A stretch of 49,469 bases of DNA from Oscillospiraceae bacterium (GTDB taxonomy: Bacteria; Bacillota; Clostridia; Oscillospirales; Oscillospiraceae), in assembly GCA_017416325.1 (NCBI GenBank), contig JAFQCV010000001.1, positions 1 to 49,469 of the forward strand, read 5' to 3'. The translations under genes were made by a program, and so were the position numbers. Under the pieces are notes generated by a model. It saw only the letters and a program-made list of their open reading frames with translations. It was not told the DNA's origin and ran no database searches. Numbering within the stretch: position 1 is the first letter of the stretch; each line of letters opens with the position of its first letter. Shown piece by piece: positions 1 to 8,751 of the stretch.

Positions 1-56
1 ATTGATAATTGATAATGAATAATTGCGGTATTTCCTTCGGAAATGATTTGAAATAT

Positions 57-71
57 GTCGCCGCAGGCGAC
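57..71. repeat. Short perfect palindrome at window start
   Basis: GTCGCC and GGCGAC form a 6-bp stem with a 3-base loop. It lies between AT-rich repeats and the tldD gene, in noncoding sequence. It resembles an extragenic palindrome; no terminator T-run follows. Confidence 0.5.
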
Positions 72-77
72 TCCTTC

Positions 78-141
78 ATTGTCCATTATCCATTTTCCAT
101 TATCCATTAGCAGGCGCAGTCTGCTCGAGAAATGGCAATTT
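78..141 (+). repeat. AT-rich intergenic repeat, copy 1
   Basis: A run of ATTATCCATT units is followed by a small GC-rich hairpin and then GAAATGGCAATTT. A similar block in the same orientation occurs at 7692-7750, upstream of rfbA. The shared order (TCCATT repeats, palindrome, GAAATGGCAATTT) suggests a dispersed noncoding element; a further GATAAATGGCAATTT fragment is near 10388. Confidence 0.6.
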
Positions 142-183
142 GTTGATTTTGACCGAAGAATTTATACAAAGGAGTGCTGCGCT

Positions 184-1563
184 GTGATTTCCAGAGAGCT
201 TTGTCAGCGGATCCTGCATAAGGCCGTTTCCACCGGAGGGGACTATGCAGAGATCTTCGCGGAAAATACCAACAATCATAACATTTTCATGATCGCCGGA
301 AAGGTGGATTCTGTGAAGGATACCGTGGTGGCGGGTGCTGCCGTGCGGGTATATAAGGGACTGCGCAGCGTCATGGCAACCACTGTGGATACTTCTGAGG
401 CGGGGCTTTTGCGCTGCGCCCAGCAGGCAGCGGATGCCCTGGGCCAGGGCGAGGCACAGCTCGACATCGTTCTGAGAGAACGCCTTTTTGGGGATATCCA
501 TCCCGTTCGGGAAGTTCCTTCTTCCATCGCCAATGCCCGGAAAGTAGAGATCCTGAAGGAAGGCTATTTTGCTGCCAGGGAATACGATCCTGCCATCCGG
601 CAAGTCACCGGCAATTTGCTGGATGTGGATCATAATATCCTCATTGCCACCACCGAGGGCCTGTATACCCAGGATCGTCAGATCCGCACCCGGATCGCTG
701 TTTCCGCGGTGGCGGATAAGGGCGACGGTGCCCAAACCGGCTCCTGCGCTCCCGGCCGTCGGATGGGGCTGGAGATGTTCGATTTTATCCAGCCTAAGAA
801 TGTGGGCATCCATGCCGCAAAGCAGGCGCTGACCATGGCCGGTGCCGGCTACTGCCCCGCAGGTGTTATGCCGGTCGCCATAGACAACGGCTTCGGCGGC
901 GTTATCTTCCATGAAGCCTGCGGCCACTCTCTGGAGGCTTCCTCCGTGGCTTACGGCAGAAGCCAGTTTGCCGGCAAGCTGGGGCAGAAGATCGCCAATG
1001 AAAAGGTGACTGCCATCGATGACGGTACCATAGCGGGTGCCTGGGGCTCTGTCAACATCGATGACGAGGGAACTCCCGCCCAGAAGAATGTGCTGATTGA
1101 AAAGGGTGTCCTCAAGAGCTATATGATCGATAAGTTCAACGGCCGCCGGATGGGCATGCCCTCCACCGGCAATGCCCGCCGTCAGAGCTATGCCTATACG
1201 CCTACCAGCCGTATGACCAACACCTACATTGCCCCGGGTGAAGATAAGAACGAAGACATCATCGCCTCCATCGAGTACGGTCTGTACGCCAAGGAAATGG
1301 GCGGCGGCTCCGTCAACCCAGTGACCGGCGAATTCAACTTCTCCGTCAATGAAGGCTACATGGTTCGCAACGGCAAGATCTGTGAGCCTGTCCGGGGCGC
1401 CAGCCTGGTAGGCAAGGGCAGCGAGGTCATTCAGAATATCGACATGGTTGGCACCGATCTGGATATGGGACAGGGTATGTGCGGCTCTTCCAGCGGCAGT
1501 GTTCCCACCAATGTGGGGCAGCCGTTGATCCGGGTGTCCACCATTACCGTCGGTGGCAGATAA
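184..1563 (+). CDS. tldD: TldD family zinc metalloprotease
   Basis: TldD-type subunit of the TldD/TldE cytoplasmic protease, which trims leader peptides or unfolded peptides. The metal-binding HExxxH motif is visible as H243-E244-x-x-x-H248, and C433, in a GMCGSSSG context near the C-terminus, is the expected third zinc ligand. I chose the GTG at 184 because AAGGAG lies about 11 bases upstream; an in-frame start at 55 would add 43 residues encoded by a noncoding AT-rich repeat. The protein is then 459 residues, normal for the family. The tldE partner starts 12 bases after the stop, so the pair is an operon. No peptide-antibiotic precursor is visible nearby, so a general proteolytic role is more likely. 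Confidence 0.95.
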   Translation: MISRELCQRILHKAVSTGGDYAEIFAENTNNHNIFMIAGKVDSVKDTVVAGAAVRVYKGLRSVMATTVDTSEAGLLRCAQQAADALGQGEAQLDIVLRERLFGDIHPVREVPSSIANARKVEILKEGYFAAREYDPAIRQVTGNLLDVDHNILIATTEGLYTQDRQIRTRIAVSAVADKGDGAQTGSCAPGRRMGLEMFDFIQPKNVGIHAAKQALTMAGAGYCPAGVMPVAIDNGFGGVIFHEACGHSLEASSVAYGRSQFAGKLGQKIANEKVTAIDDGTIAGAWGSVNIDDEGTPAQKNVLIEKGVLKSYMIDKFNGRRMGMPSTGNARRQSYAYTPTSRMTNTYIAPGEDKNEDIIASIEYGLYAKEMGGGSVNPVTGEFNFSVNEGYMVRNGKICEPVRGASLVGKGSEVIQNIDMVGTDLDMGQGMCGSSSGSVPTNVGQPLIRVSTITVGGR

Positions 1564-1575
1564 GGAGGGAGAAAC

Positions 1576-2913
1576 ATGGATTTTCAGGGATTTAAGAAAG
1601 CTGTGATCGCCAAGTGCGAAGCCATGGGCATCGCGGATTACGAGCTTTACTATCAAAGCGCGGAAAGCACCTCTGTCAGCGCTTTCCAGCATGAGATCAA
1701 CCAGTTCACCTCCTCCGTGGAGGGCGGTGTGTGCTTCCGCTGCATTTGGGGCGAAAAAATGGGATATGCTTCCACCGAAGCCCTTAGCGAGGCGGAAGCC
1801 GCCGCCGTGGTAGAACGGGCAGTGGACAATGCTTCCGTTCTGGAGGCGGAGGAGCAGGTGTTTTTGGGAGAAGGCGGCAAGACCTATCAGAGCCTGCCTG
1901 AGGAAACCCGTGAAATGCCTGCGGCAGACACGCTGATCGCCAAGGTTCTGGCGACCCAGGAGCAGATCTACCGGGCAGACAGCGCGGTGATCGACGGATC
2001 TTCCACCCAAGGAATTGCGGAGCGTTCCGAGATTGCCATCTTCAACTCCCGGGGGCTGGATCTATACAGCCAGGGCGTGCTTACCGGGCTGGTGGTGGCT
2101 GCGGTGGTCAGCGATGGCAAGGAAATGGCCAACGATTACCAGATCAAGCTGGACGATCTGGATGCCATAGATACAGAGAAATTGACCGGGAAAGCAGCCA
2201 AAACAGCCCTTTCCAAGCTGGGCGGCGAGGCTGCGCCTACCGGCCAGTATCCCGTGGTCTTTGACCCCGAGGCCATGAGCGACCTGTTGTCCACCTTCTC
2301 CGGCATCTTCTCTTCCGAAGCTGCCCAAAAGGGCCTAAGCAAGCTGTCAGGGCAGGAGGGCGAGAGGATCGCCGCGGAAAATGTCACCCTGGTGGACGAT
2401 CCTTTCTGGGCGGATGCGCCTATGAAGCGGAATTTCGACGCGGAGGGAAGTCCTGTCTACACCAAGAAGGTGGTAGAACACGGCAGGCTGAATACCCTTT
2501 TGTATAACCTGAAGACTGCCGCCGTGGCGGGTAAGCAGACCACCGGCAATGCCTCCAAGGCAGGGTATGCCGCTTCTGTGGGCATCAGCCCCTTTACCTT
2601 CTACCTACAGCCCGGTGAAACCTCTGAGGAGGAACTGCTGAAGCAGGCAGGCAACGGTGTCTATATCAATTCCTTGGGCGGTCTCCATGCCGGTGCTGAT
2701 CCCATTTCCGGCGACTTCTCCTTGCAAAGTGCCGGCTTTTTGATCGAAAACGGGACGAAGACCACCCCGGTCAAGTCCTTTACCGTAGCGGGCAACTTCT
2801 ATGAGCTGCTCAAGAGCATCCGCGCCGTGGCTTCCAATCTGGAAATGCCCGGAATGGGTCACTTTGGTGCACCCAGTGTGCTGGTGGACGGCCTCAGTAT
2901 CGCGGGCAAGTGA
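1576..2913 (+). CDS. pmbA: TldE/PmbA family protease partner subunit
   Basis: 445-residue TldE (PmbA) subunit. It is homologous to TldD in fold but lacks the HExxxH zinc motif; in the known complex TldE shapes the active chamber while TldD holds the metal. Family features are the N-terminal YELYYQ segment, the central FDPEAMSDLL region and the C-terminal GGLHAGADPISGDFSLQS stretch that precedes FTVAGNFYELLKSI. The start has GGAGGG 8 bases upstream. The operon ends at the hairpin at 2931-2973. Confidence 0.94.
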   Translation: MDFQGFKKAVIAKCEAMGIADYELYYQSAESTSVSAFQHEINQFTSSVEGGVCFRCIWGEKMGYASTEALSEAEAAAVVERAVDNASVLEAEEQVFLGEGGKTYQSLPEETREMPAADTLIAKVLATQEQIYRADSAVIDGSSTQGIAERSEIAIFNSRGLDLYSQGVLTGLVVAAVVSDGKEMANDYQIKLDDLDAIDTEKLTGKAAKTALSKLGGEAAPTGQYPVVFDPEAMSDLLSTFSGIFSSEAAQKGLSKLSGQEGERIAAENVTLVDDPFWADAPMKRNFDAEGSPVYTKKVVEHGRLNTLLYNLKTAAVAGKQTTGNASKAGYAASVGISPFTFYLQPGETSEEELLKQAGNGVYINSLGGLHAGADPISGDFSLQSAGFLIENGTKTTPVKSFTVAGNFYELLKSIRAVASNLEMPGMGHFGAPSVLVDGLSIAGK

Positions 2914-2930
2914 ACAAATGCATGACAAAA

Positions 2931-2973
2931 GTGCCTGGAGTGGCAAAAAAGACAAACTCCAGGCGCTTTTTTT
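2931..2973 (+). terminator. Rho-independent terminator of tldD-tldE
   Basis: GTGCCTGGAGT pairs with ACTCCAGGCGC across a 14-base A-rich loop and is followed by a seven-T run. It lies 17 bases past the pmbA stop. Confidence 0.88.
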
Positions 2974-3026
2974 GTAGCAAAATGCTCAAAAATGCAAGTT
3001 TGGTTTGTTAAAGTTGCAAAAAATGG

Positions 3027-3055
3027 TTGCAATCCCCAATTTGCTGTGCTACTAT
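3027..3055 (+). promoter_or_regulatory. Predicted vegetative promoter of gdhA
   Basis: TTGCAA (3027-3032), a 17-base spacer and TACTAT (3050-3055) give a sigma-A type promoter about 33 bases before the gdhA start. A second GTTGCAA lies just upstream at 3013-3019, which could be a direct-repeat regulator site; that part is speculative. Confidence 0.6.
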
Positions 3056-3087
3056 TATGCATATTCTTAATTTAAGAGGTGTTAACG

Positions 3088-4431
3088 ATGAACTATGTTG
3101 ACGAGATCCTGCAGCGCGTGAAGGAGCAGAACCCTGCCCAGCCCGAATTCCACCAGACCGTGGAAGAGGTGCTGGAGTCTCTGCGTCCTGTCATCGACCG
3201 TAATGAAGAGGCTTACCGCCGCAACGCCATCCTGGAGCGGATGACTGCTCCTGACCGGGCTATCCAGTTCCGGGTCGCTTGGGTGGACGATCAGGGCCAG
3301 GCTCAGGTTAACTACGGTTACCGCGTGCAGTTCAACGGCGCTATCGGCCCCTACAAGGGCGGCCTGCGGTTCCATCCCAGTGTGAATATGTCCATCATGA
3401 AGTTCCTGGGCTTCGAGCAGACCTTCAAGAACTCTCTGACCAGCCTGCCCATGGGCGGCGCGAAGGGCGGCTCCGACTTCGACCCCAGAGGCAAGTCCGA
3501 CCGTGAGGTCATGCGTTTCTGCCAGGCCTTCATGGATGAGCTGTATAAGTATGTCGGCGCGGATATGGACGTTCCCGCCGGTGATATCGGCGTAGGCGCC
3601 CGGGAAGTGGGCTACCTGTTCGGCCAGTACAAGCGTCTGACCAGCCGTTACGAAGGCATGATCACCGGTAAGGGCATGTCCTACGGCGGCAGCCTGATCC
3701 GTCCCGAGGCTACCGGCTTCGGCGCTGTTTACTATGTCAACGAGATGCTCAAGTCCTTCGGCGACAGCATCGAGGGCAAGACCTTCGCGGTCTCCGGCTT
3801 CGGCAACGTGGCATGGGGTACTGTCCAGAAGGTTACCGAGCTGGGCGGCAAGGTCGTCACCATCTCCGGTCCCGACGGCTATATCTACGACGAAGACGGC
3901 ATCAACACCGAAGAGAAGATCAACTTTATGCTGGAAATGCGCGCCTCCGGCCGCGACAAGGTTCAGGATTACGCAGACAAGTTCGGCGTACCCTTCTTCC
4001 CCGGCCAGAAGCCCTGGGGTGTTAAGGCTGACATCCTGATGCCCTGCGCTACCCAGAACGAGATCAAGATGCCCGAGGCAGAGCAGATCGTTGCCAACGG
4101 TACGAAGTACTATGTGGAAGTGGCCAACATGCCCACCACCAACGATGCTATGGCTTACCTGAAGAAGAACGGCGTGATCGTCGCTCCCTCCAAGGCTGTC
4201 AACGCCGGCGGCGTTGCGGTTTCCGGTCTGGAAATGAGCCAGAACTCCATGCGCTACAACTGGACTGCCGAAGAGGTGGATGCCAAGCTGAAGCAGATCA
4301 TGAAGAACATCTACTGGAACTCCTTCAATGCCGCCAAGGAATACGGCATGGAAGGCGACCTGGTTGCCGGCGCCAACATCGCAGGCTTCCAGAAGGTCGT
4401 GGATGCCATGATGGCCCAGGGCGTGGTGTAA
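3088..4431 (+). CDS. gdhA: NADP-specific glutamate dehydrogenase
   Basis: Catalyses reversible reductive amination of 2-oxoglutarate to glutamate, the ammonium assimilation reaction. At 447 residues it matches hexameric class I GDH. Visible motifs are the KGGLRFHPSVN substrate loop, PMGGAKGGSDFDP with the catalytic lysine, a DVPAGDIGVG segment, and SGFGNVAWG as the Rossmann nucleotide loop. The ATG at 3088 follows AAGAGGTG by 7 bases; an upstream in-frame GTG overlaps this ribosome site and is rejected. The gene stands alone between its own promoter and a strong terminator. Codon use is strongly biased to C/G third positions, which fits high expression. Confidence 0.97.
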   Translation: MNYVDEILQRVKEQNPAQPEFHQTVEEVLESLRPVIDRNEEAYRRNAILERMTAPDRAIQFRVAWVDDQGQAQVNYGYRVQFNGAIGPYKGGLRFHPSVNMSIMKFLGFEQTFKNSLTSLPMGGAKGGSDFDPRGKSDREVMRFCQAFMDELYKYVGADMDVPAGDIGVGAREVGYLFGQYKRLTSRYEGMITGKGMSYGGSLIRPEATGFGAVYYVNEMLKSFGDSIEGKTFAVSGFGNVAWGTVQKVTELGGKVVTISGPDGYIYDEDGINTEEKINFMLEMRASGRDKVQDYADKFGVPFFPGQKPWGVKADILMPCATQNEIKMPEAEQIVANGTKYYVEVANMPTTNDAMAYLKKNGVIVAPSKAVNAGGVAVSGLEMSQNSMRYNWTAEEVDAKLKQIMKNIYWNSFNAAKEYGMEGDLVAGANIAGFQKVVDAMMAQGVV

Positions 4432-4449
4432 GAGCTTACATGATAAAAA

Positions 4450-4477
4450 GGCGTGGGTTTCCCCACGCCTTTTTTTT
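4450..4477 (+). terminator. gdhA terminator (duplicated sequence)
   Basis: GGCGTGGG-TTTC-CCCACGCC with eight Ts following. The same hairpin recurs at 7618-7643 after the acylation cassette, and weaker similarity (AATTCCC, TTTGC) continues for about 25 bases beyond both copies. Confidence 0.92.
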
Positions 4478-4607
4478 GCGGAAAATCGTCAATTCCCTTT
4501 GCTTATTCCTTTGTTAGAGCTTGATGGAGAGAAAATCTATCAATTTTCCCTTTCGTTTTAAACCGTTTTTGCAGCATATGCGTAATACATGGAAAATAAA
4601 GTATATC

Positions 4608-4636
4608 TTGCCAAGAAACGTATTTTATTATAGAAT
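4608..4636 (+). promoter_or_regulatory. Predicted promoter of MBOAT-DHHW operon
   Basis: TTGCCA (4608-4613), 17-base spacer, TAGAAT (4631-4636). The transcript would have a leader of roughly 75 bases before the MBOAT start at 4717, which has AGGAGG 7 bases upstream. The rest of 4478-4716 is AT-rich and shows no gene. Confidence 0.55.
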
Positions 4637-4716
4637 ATCCATATTTAGTATGGGAGATCTCAATTTACAAAATACTGTTTTTGTAATTCCGTGTTAAAGA
4701 GATACAGGAGGCTAAA

Positions 4717-6213
4717 ATGGCATTTACAACCCAAACATTTTTGTTTATATTTTTTCCAATATGTATACTGGTGTATTACCTGGCTGTATTGCTACAGGCA
4801 AAGGGTCTCCTTTCTCGGGTGTTGGAAAAGTGCAGAGTGCAGGATCTGGCAATTATCGGTCTGAGCAGCGTCTTCTATCTTTGGGCTTGTTTTGACGATA
4901 TTTTTCGTTTTGCGATTTACATCTTTGCCATCTGGTTCCTTGGCAAGGGAATTGAGAGGTCCTGCAATAAGAAGTATTATTTAGTTGCAGAGTGTGAAGG
5001 GAAGCCGGAAAATAAAAAACATATATCCCTTGCTTTACCGGTATTATTGCTGTCGGTCGCATTTGCAGTATTTGTTTTGGTTCGTTTTAAGTATACTGCG
5101 TTACTTACACAGGTGTGGAATTATCTTTTTAAAGATAAGGTTGCTGCGAAATCCTATTTAGCACCTTTGGGAATTTCCTTTATTACCTTCTCTGCTATTT
5201 CTTATCTGGCGGATATTTATAAGGGAAAGGCCAAAGCGGGCAACTTCCTTGACTGTGCCCTTTATCTGCTGTTTTTTCCAAAAGTTATTTCCGGTCCGAT
5301 TGTTTTATGGAGAGATTTTTCGGAACAGATCAAGCTGCGAAAAGCCAGTCTGGATTTAATTTCTGAAGGTATAACCCGAATTATGATCGGTTTTGCCAAA
5401 AAATTGATTTTAGCAGACACCTTTGGCGCATGCATTGCATCTGTCTCAGGGGCGGTTGATGTACCTTCTGCTTGGGGCGTTGCTTTGCTGTATATGCTGC
5501 AAATCTATTACGATTTTTCCGGCTATTCCGATATTGCTATTGGTCTTGCCAATGTGTTTGGATTCCGTTTTCACGAAAATTTCAATTTTCCGTATCTTTC
5601 TGTCTCGATTACGGAGTTTTGGAGACGCTGGCATATTTCTTTGGGAACATGGTTTCGCGAATACATCTATTTCCCGTTGGGTGGAAGCAGACGGGGAAAA
5701 GGCAGAACAATCGTTAACATTGCTGTTGTGTTTCTTTTGACCGGTATCTGGCATGGCGCAGGTTGGACCTATATTCTTTGGGGGTTGATTAACGGCGTAT
5801 GCAATATCATTGAAAAGCTTATTTCCGATAAAGCTTGGTACAAAAAAACACCCAAAATTTTAAAATGGATTTGCACAATGGGTGTGACCTTCTTTTGCTG
5901 GGAATTGTTTCGGTTCAGCGACATTTCATCCTGCGTGCAATGGCTGAAGACCATGCTTGGTATGGTTGAATTTGCTAACATTCCGTATACCTGGCAATAT
6001 TATTTTGACACAAGAATGATCGTGCTTATGATTGTTGCAATCCTGGGTGCAACACTGTTCGGTTTACCCAAAATTCAAAACACCTATCAGCGCATGATAC
6101 AAAAATCTTACGGATATGCCATTCGCCAGATAATCATCGTTGTGCTTTTTGTCATTTCTGTTTTCTTCATGGTAAACTCTACCTATAGCCCGTTTATTTA
6201 TTTCCAATACTAA
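4717..6213 (+). CDS. MBOAT family O-acyltransferase (AlgI/PatA-like)
   Basis: 498-residue polytopic membrane protein that likely moves an acyl (usually acetyl) group across the membrane to a cell-surface polymer. Motifs typical of MBOAT proteins are YYDFSGYSDIAIG (264-276), FWRRWHISLGTW with H306, and the signature WHGAGW (345-350) with the predicted catalytic H346. Many hydrophobic segments are present, beginning at residue 5. The next gene, 13 bases downstream, is a DHHW protein, the usual extracellular partner that completes transfer. Base composition is clearly more AT-rich than gdhA or the rfb genes, which suggests horizontal acquisition. The acceptor polymer is not identifiable from sequence. 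Confidence 0.92.
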   Translation: MAFTTQTFLFIFFPICILVYYLAVLLQAKGLLSRVLEKCRVQDLAIIGLSSVFYLWACFDDIFRFAIYIFAIWFLGKGIERSCNKKYYLVAECEGKPENKKHISLALPVLLLSVAFAVFVLVRFKYTALLTQVWNYLFKDKVAAKSYLAPLGISFITFSAISYLADIYKGKAKAGNFLDCALYLLFFPKVISGPIVLWRDFSEQIKLRKASLDLISEGITRIMIGFAKKLILADTFGACIASVSGAVDVPSAWGVALLYMLQIYYDFSGYSDIAIGLANVFGFRFHENFNFPYLSVSITEFWRRWHISLGTWFREYIYFPLGGSRRGKGRTIVNIAVVFLLTGIWHGAGWTYILWGLINGVCNIIEKLISDKAWYKKTPKILKWICTMGVTFFCWELFRFSDISSCVQWLKTMLGMVEFANIPYTWQYYFDTRMIVLMIVAILGATLFGLPKIQNTYQRMIQKSYGYAIRQIIIVVLFVISVFFMVNSTYSPFIYFQY

Positions 6214-6226
6214 GGAGGGGTACATA

Positions 6227-7582
6227 ATGAAAACAATAAAAATCATTACCATTATTTTGTTTGCAGCCATCATTATTGTACCGCTTGCTTTTTTTAACAC
6301 CGAACCGAATTCCGTATCCCTTATAGATAACCGGAAGCTGGCAGAAAACCCGTTTGTGGCAGAAGGAGATTTGACCCAAAACGTTCAGAACTATGTCAAT
6401 GACCGCATTGGGTTCCGGAATGAGATGATTACGGCCTATACGGTATTGAATGACAAGTTGTTTAATAAAATGGTGCATCCATCCTATTCCTATGGAAAAG
6501 ATAGTTTTGTGTTTGGGGCGGGACTAAGTGTTGACAAAAGAACAAATGATTTTCATGTGGCTTTTGCGGAGATGGTTTCTGAAATTCAAGAATACTGTAC
6601 TGCGCGGAATGTACCGTTTCTGTTTGTGTTTGACCCTGCCAAGCCTGCGGTCTATCAAGATAAAATTGCGGACGGAATCAATTACAACCGGGACTGGGTG
6701 GAACATTTTTTTGCGGAGCTGGAAAAGAGAAATATCAATTATTTGGACAACACAGATACGCTTAAGAAGCTAAGAGAGAATGGCGTGGATGGCTTCAACC
6801 AGAAGTATGATGCGAATCACTGGAATGACACGGGTGCTTTTTATGGGACGCAAGCAATGTTGGAGCGACTGAGCCAAAAATGTAACAATATTCATGTGAA
6901 TAATATAGAAGAATTTTCCCAAAAGGAAGAATTAAAAACATCCTTGTTGGTGTCAAAGTTTCCGATCGAGGAATATGTTCCTAAGTTCGGTCTAAAGACA
7001 TCCGTGTCCATTCGGAACGAGGACTATTTAGAGGAATTAGAGTTACATCCGTCGTACCAAGCGTTTGGATATTATGTAAACAAGTCGGATAATGTAAAAG
7101 ATACACCCAAAGTGCTTGTTTTTCAGGGAAGCTATATGAATAGTTATGGCTATAAATTCCTGATGAACGCGTTTTCGGAGTATATTTACGTACACGACTA
7201 TCAGAATGTGCTTGATTTTCCATACTACTTTAACATTTTTCAACCTGAGTGCGTTATTTTTGAAGTGGCAGAGTATACGTTTACTAATAAATACTTCGAT
7301 TATCAAAAAATGAAGGCCCTAAACTATAACCCGCCACTGTCTGCGCTAGAAGAAACTATGTATACATGTCAGAATGTTGCGGCTGAGGATCTTACCATCG
7401 AGAAAGGAGAAACCTTGACTAAGATCACATGGCATACCGAACAGACATATCCATATGTTTGGATGACATTAGACAATACTTATGATATGAAAAAAGTGAA
7501 AGATGGGTATCAGATAACTATCGAAACCCAGCGCTATGAGGCGGCGGCGGACGCGCTCAAAATATATGGAGCCATATCGTAA
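6227..7582 (+). CDS. DHHW family (AlgJ/AlgX-like) extracytoplasmic protein
   Basis: 451-residue protein with a short cytoplasmic start, a hydrophobic signal/anchor at about residues 5-23, and an outside catalytic domain. The conserved motif DANHWND (D195, H198, W199) identifies the DHHW group related to SGNH acetyltransferases. NRKLAENP near residue 35 and the YVNDRIGFRNEMI segment near residue 56 are also typical. It likely finishes O-acetylation of a surface glycan started by the MBOAT partner. GGAGGG precedes the ATG by 7 bases. AT-rich like its partner. Confidence 0.88.
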   Translation: MKTIKIITIILFAAIIIVPLAFFNTEPNSVSLIDNRKLAENPFVAEGDLTQNVQNYVNDRIGFRNEMITAYTVLNDKLFNKMVHPSYSYGKDSFVFGAGLSVDKRTNDFHVAFAEMVSEIQEYCTARNVPFLFVFDPAKPAVYQDKIADGINYNRDWVEHFFAELEKRNINYLDNTDTLKKLRENGVDGFNQKYDANHWNDTGAFYGTQAMLERLSQKCNNIHVNNIEEFSQKEELKTSLLVSKFPIEEYVPKFGLKTSVSIRNEDYLEELELHPSYQAFGYYVNKSDNVKDTPKVLVFQGSYMNSYGYKFLMNAFSEYIYVHDYQNVLDFPYYFNIFQPECVIFEVAEYTFTNKYFDYQKMKALNYNPPLSALEETMYTCQNVAAEDLTIEKGETLTKITWHTEQTYPYVWMTLDNTYDMKKVKDGYQITIETQRYEAAADALKIYGAIS

Positions 7583-7617
7583 AAAGCGACAAAAATGTTT
7601 TGACAATAGCAGGAAAA

Positions 7618-7643
7618 GGCGTGGGTTTCCCCACGCCTTTTTT
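7618..7643 (+). terminator. Terminator after DHHW gene, copy of gdhA terminator
   Basis: GGCGTGGG-TTTC-CCCACGCC plus six Ts, identical in stem and loop to 4450-4477. It ends the MBOAT-DHHW transcript. Confidence 0.9.
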
Positions 7644-7659
7644 GCGCCTGTTTGTGCCA

Positions 7660-7678
7660 ATTCCCGTTTGCCGGGCAG
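7660..7678 (+). repeat. Post-terminator intergenic repeat, copy 1
   Basis: The 19-base sequence ATTCCCGTTTGCCGGGCAG recurs exactly at 10306-10324, each time about 20 bases after a terminator T-run. CCCG and CGGG can pair. A decayed relative (AATTCCCTTTGC) follows the gdhA terminator. Confidence 0.7.
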
Positions 7679-7691
7679 CTGATGGCTGCAA

Positions 7692-7750
7692 ATTGTCAAT
7701 TATCCATTATCAATTATCCATTCGTGCGCCAGCACGAGAAATGGCAATTT
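7692..7750 (+). repeat. AT-rich intergenic repeat, copy 2
   Basis: Repeated TCAATTATCCATT units, the small palindrome CGTGC-GCCA-GCACG and then GAAATGGCAATTT, matching the block at 78-141. It lies between the DHHW terminator and the rfbA promoter. Confidence 0.6.
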
Positions 7751-7769
7751 ACCGGGCCTGTTTTTTCGG

Positions 7770-7798
7770 TTGAAAACCGGGGAAAGATATGGTAAACT
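7770..7798 (+). promoter_or_regulatory. Predicted promoter of rfbA-rfbD-rfbC
   Basis: TTGAAA (7770-7775), 17-base spacer, TAAACT (7793-7798), about 60 bases before the rfbA ATG. Confidence 0.55.
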
Positions 7799-7861
7799 GA
7801 AAAAAGAGCAATCACCTACCAAATTACGGCGTTTTGCCGCCGCATAAGGAGAGGACAAGAT

Positions 7862-8749
7862 ATGAAAGGTATTATTTTGGCTGGCGGCGCGGGTACCCGG
7901 CTGTATCCGCTGACCATGGTGACCTCCAAGCAGCTTCTGCCGGTTTATGACAAGCCTATGATCTATTACCCCCTTTCTACGCTGATGCTGGCAGGAATTA
8001 AGGATATTTTGATCATTTCCACCCCCACCGACACCCCGCGTTTTGAGGACCTGTTGGGAGACGGCAGCCAGTTTGGCATCCATCTGTCCTACTGCGTCCA
8101 GCCCTCTCCCGACGGACTGGCGCAAGCCTTTATTCTGGGCGAGGAATTTATTGGGGAGGATGCCTGCGCCATGGTGCTGGGCGACAATATTTTCTACGGC
8201 AACGGCTTCGGTCAGCTCCTCCGGGCGGCAGCTGCCAATGCCGAGGAAAATCGCCGTGCTACCGTGTTCGGCTACTATGTCAACGACCCGGAGCGGTTTG
8301 GTGTGGTGGAATTTGACGAAGCCGGTAAGGCTGTCTCCATCGAGGAAAAGCCTGCCGACCCCAAGAGCAATTACGCGGTGACGGGTCTTTACTTCTATCC
8401 TGCCGGGGTCAGCAAGCGGGCCAATGCGGTGAAGCCCTCCGCCCGGGGCGAGCTGGAGATCACCACCTTAAACGAGATGTACCTCCAGGATGAACTGCTG
8501 GATGTGCAGCTGCTGGGCAGAGGCTTTGCCTGGCTGGATACCGGCACCATGGATTCTTTGGTGGATGCCGCTGATTTTGTGCGGATGGTGGAAAAGCGCC
8601 AAGGTATCAAGATCTCTGCCCCCGAGGAGATCGCCTACAAAAACGGCTGGATCGACCGGGAAGAGCTGCTGCGGTCTGCCCAGCGCTACGGCAAGAGCCC
8701 CTACGGCGCCCATTTGAAGGCAGTTGCCGACGGAAAGCTGCGGTACTAA
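7862..8749 (+). CDS. rfbA: Glucose-1-phosphate thymidylyltransferase
   Basis: First enzyme of dTDP-L-rhamnose synthesis: glucose-1-phosphate plus dTTP gives dTDP-glucose. The 295-residue length is standard. The N-terminal nucleotide-binding motif [11 protein letters not shown] (residues 8-18), [17 protein letters not shown] and the later LGDNIFYG and [10 protein letters not shown] segments are diagnostic of the RmlA family. GGAGAGG precedes the start. It heads a three-gene operon whose next gene starts 2 bases after its stop. Confidence 0.97.
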   Translation: MKGIILAGGAGTRLYPLTMVTSKQLLPVYDKPMIYYPLSTLMLAGIKDILIISTPTDTPRFEDLLGDGSQFGIHLSYCVQPSPDGLAQAFILGEEFIGEDACAMVLGDNIFYGNGFGQLLRAAAANAEENRRATVFGYYVNDPERFGVVEFDEAGKAVSIEEKPADPKSNYAVTGLYFYPAGVSKRANAVKPSARGELEITTLNEMYLQDELLDVQLLGRGFAWLDTGTMDSLVDAADFVRMVEKRQGIKISAPEEIAYKNGWIDREELLRSAQRYGKSPYGAHLKAVADGKLRY

Positions 8750-8751
8750 AC

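Noticed and set aside
100-2010. Open frame of 636 codons opposite tldD/pmbA
   Set aside because: Antisense shadow; TldD and TldE motifs are clear on the plus strand.
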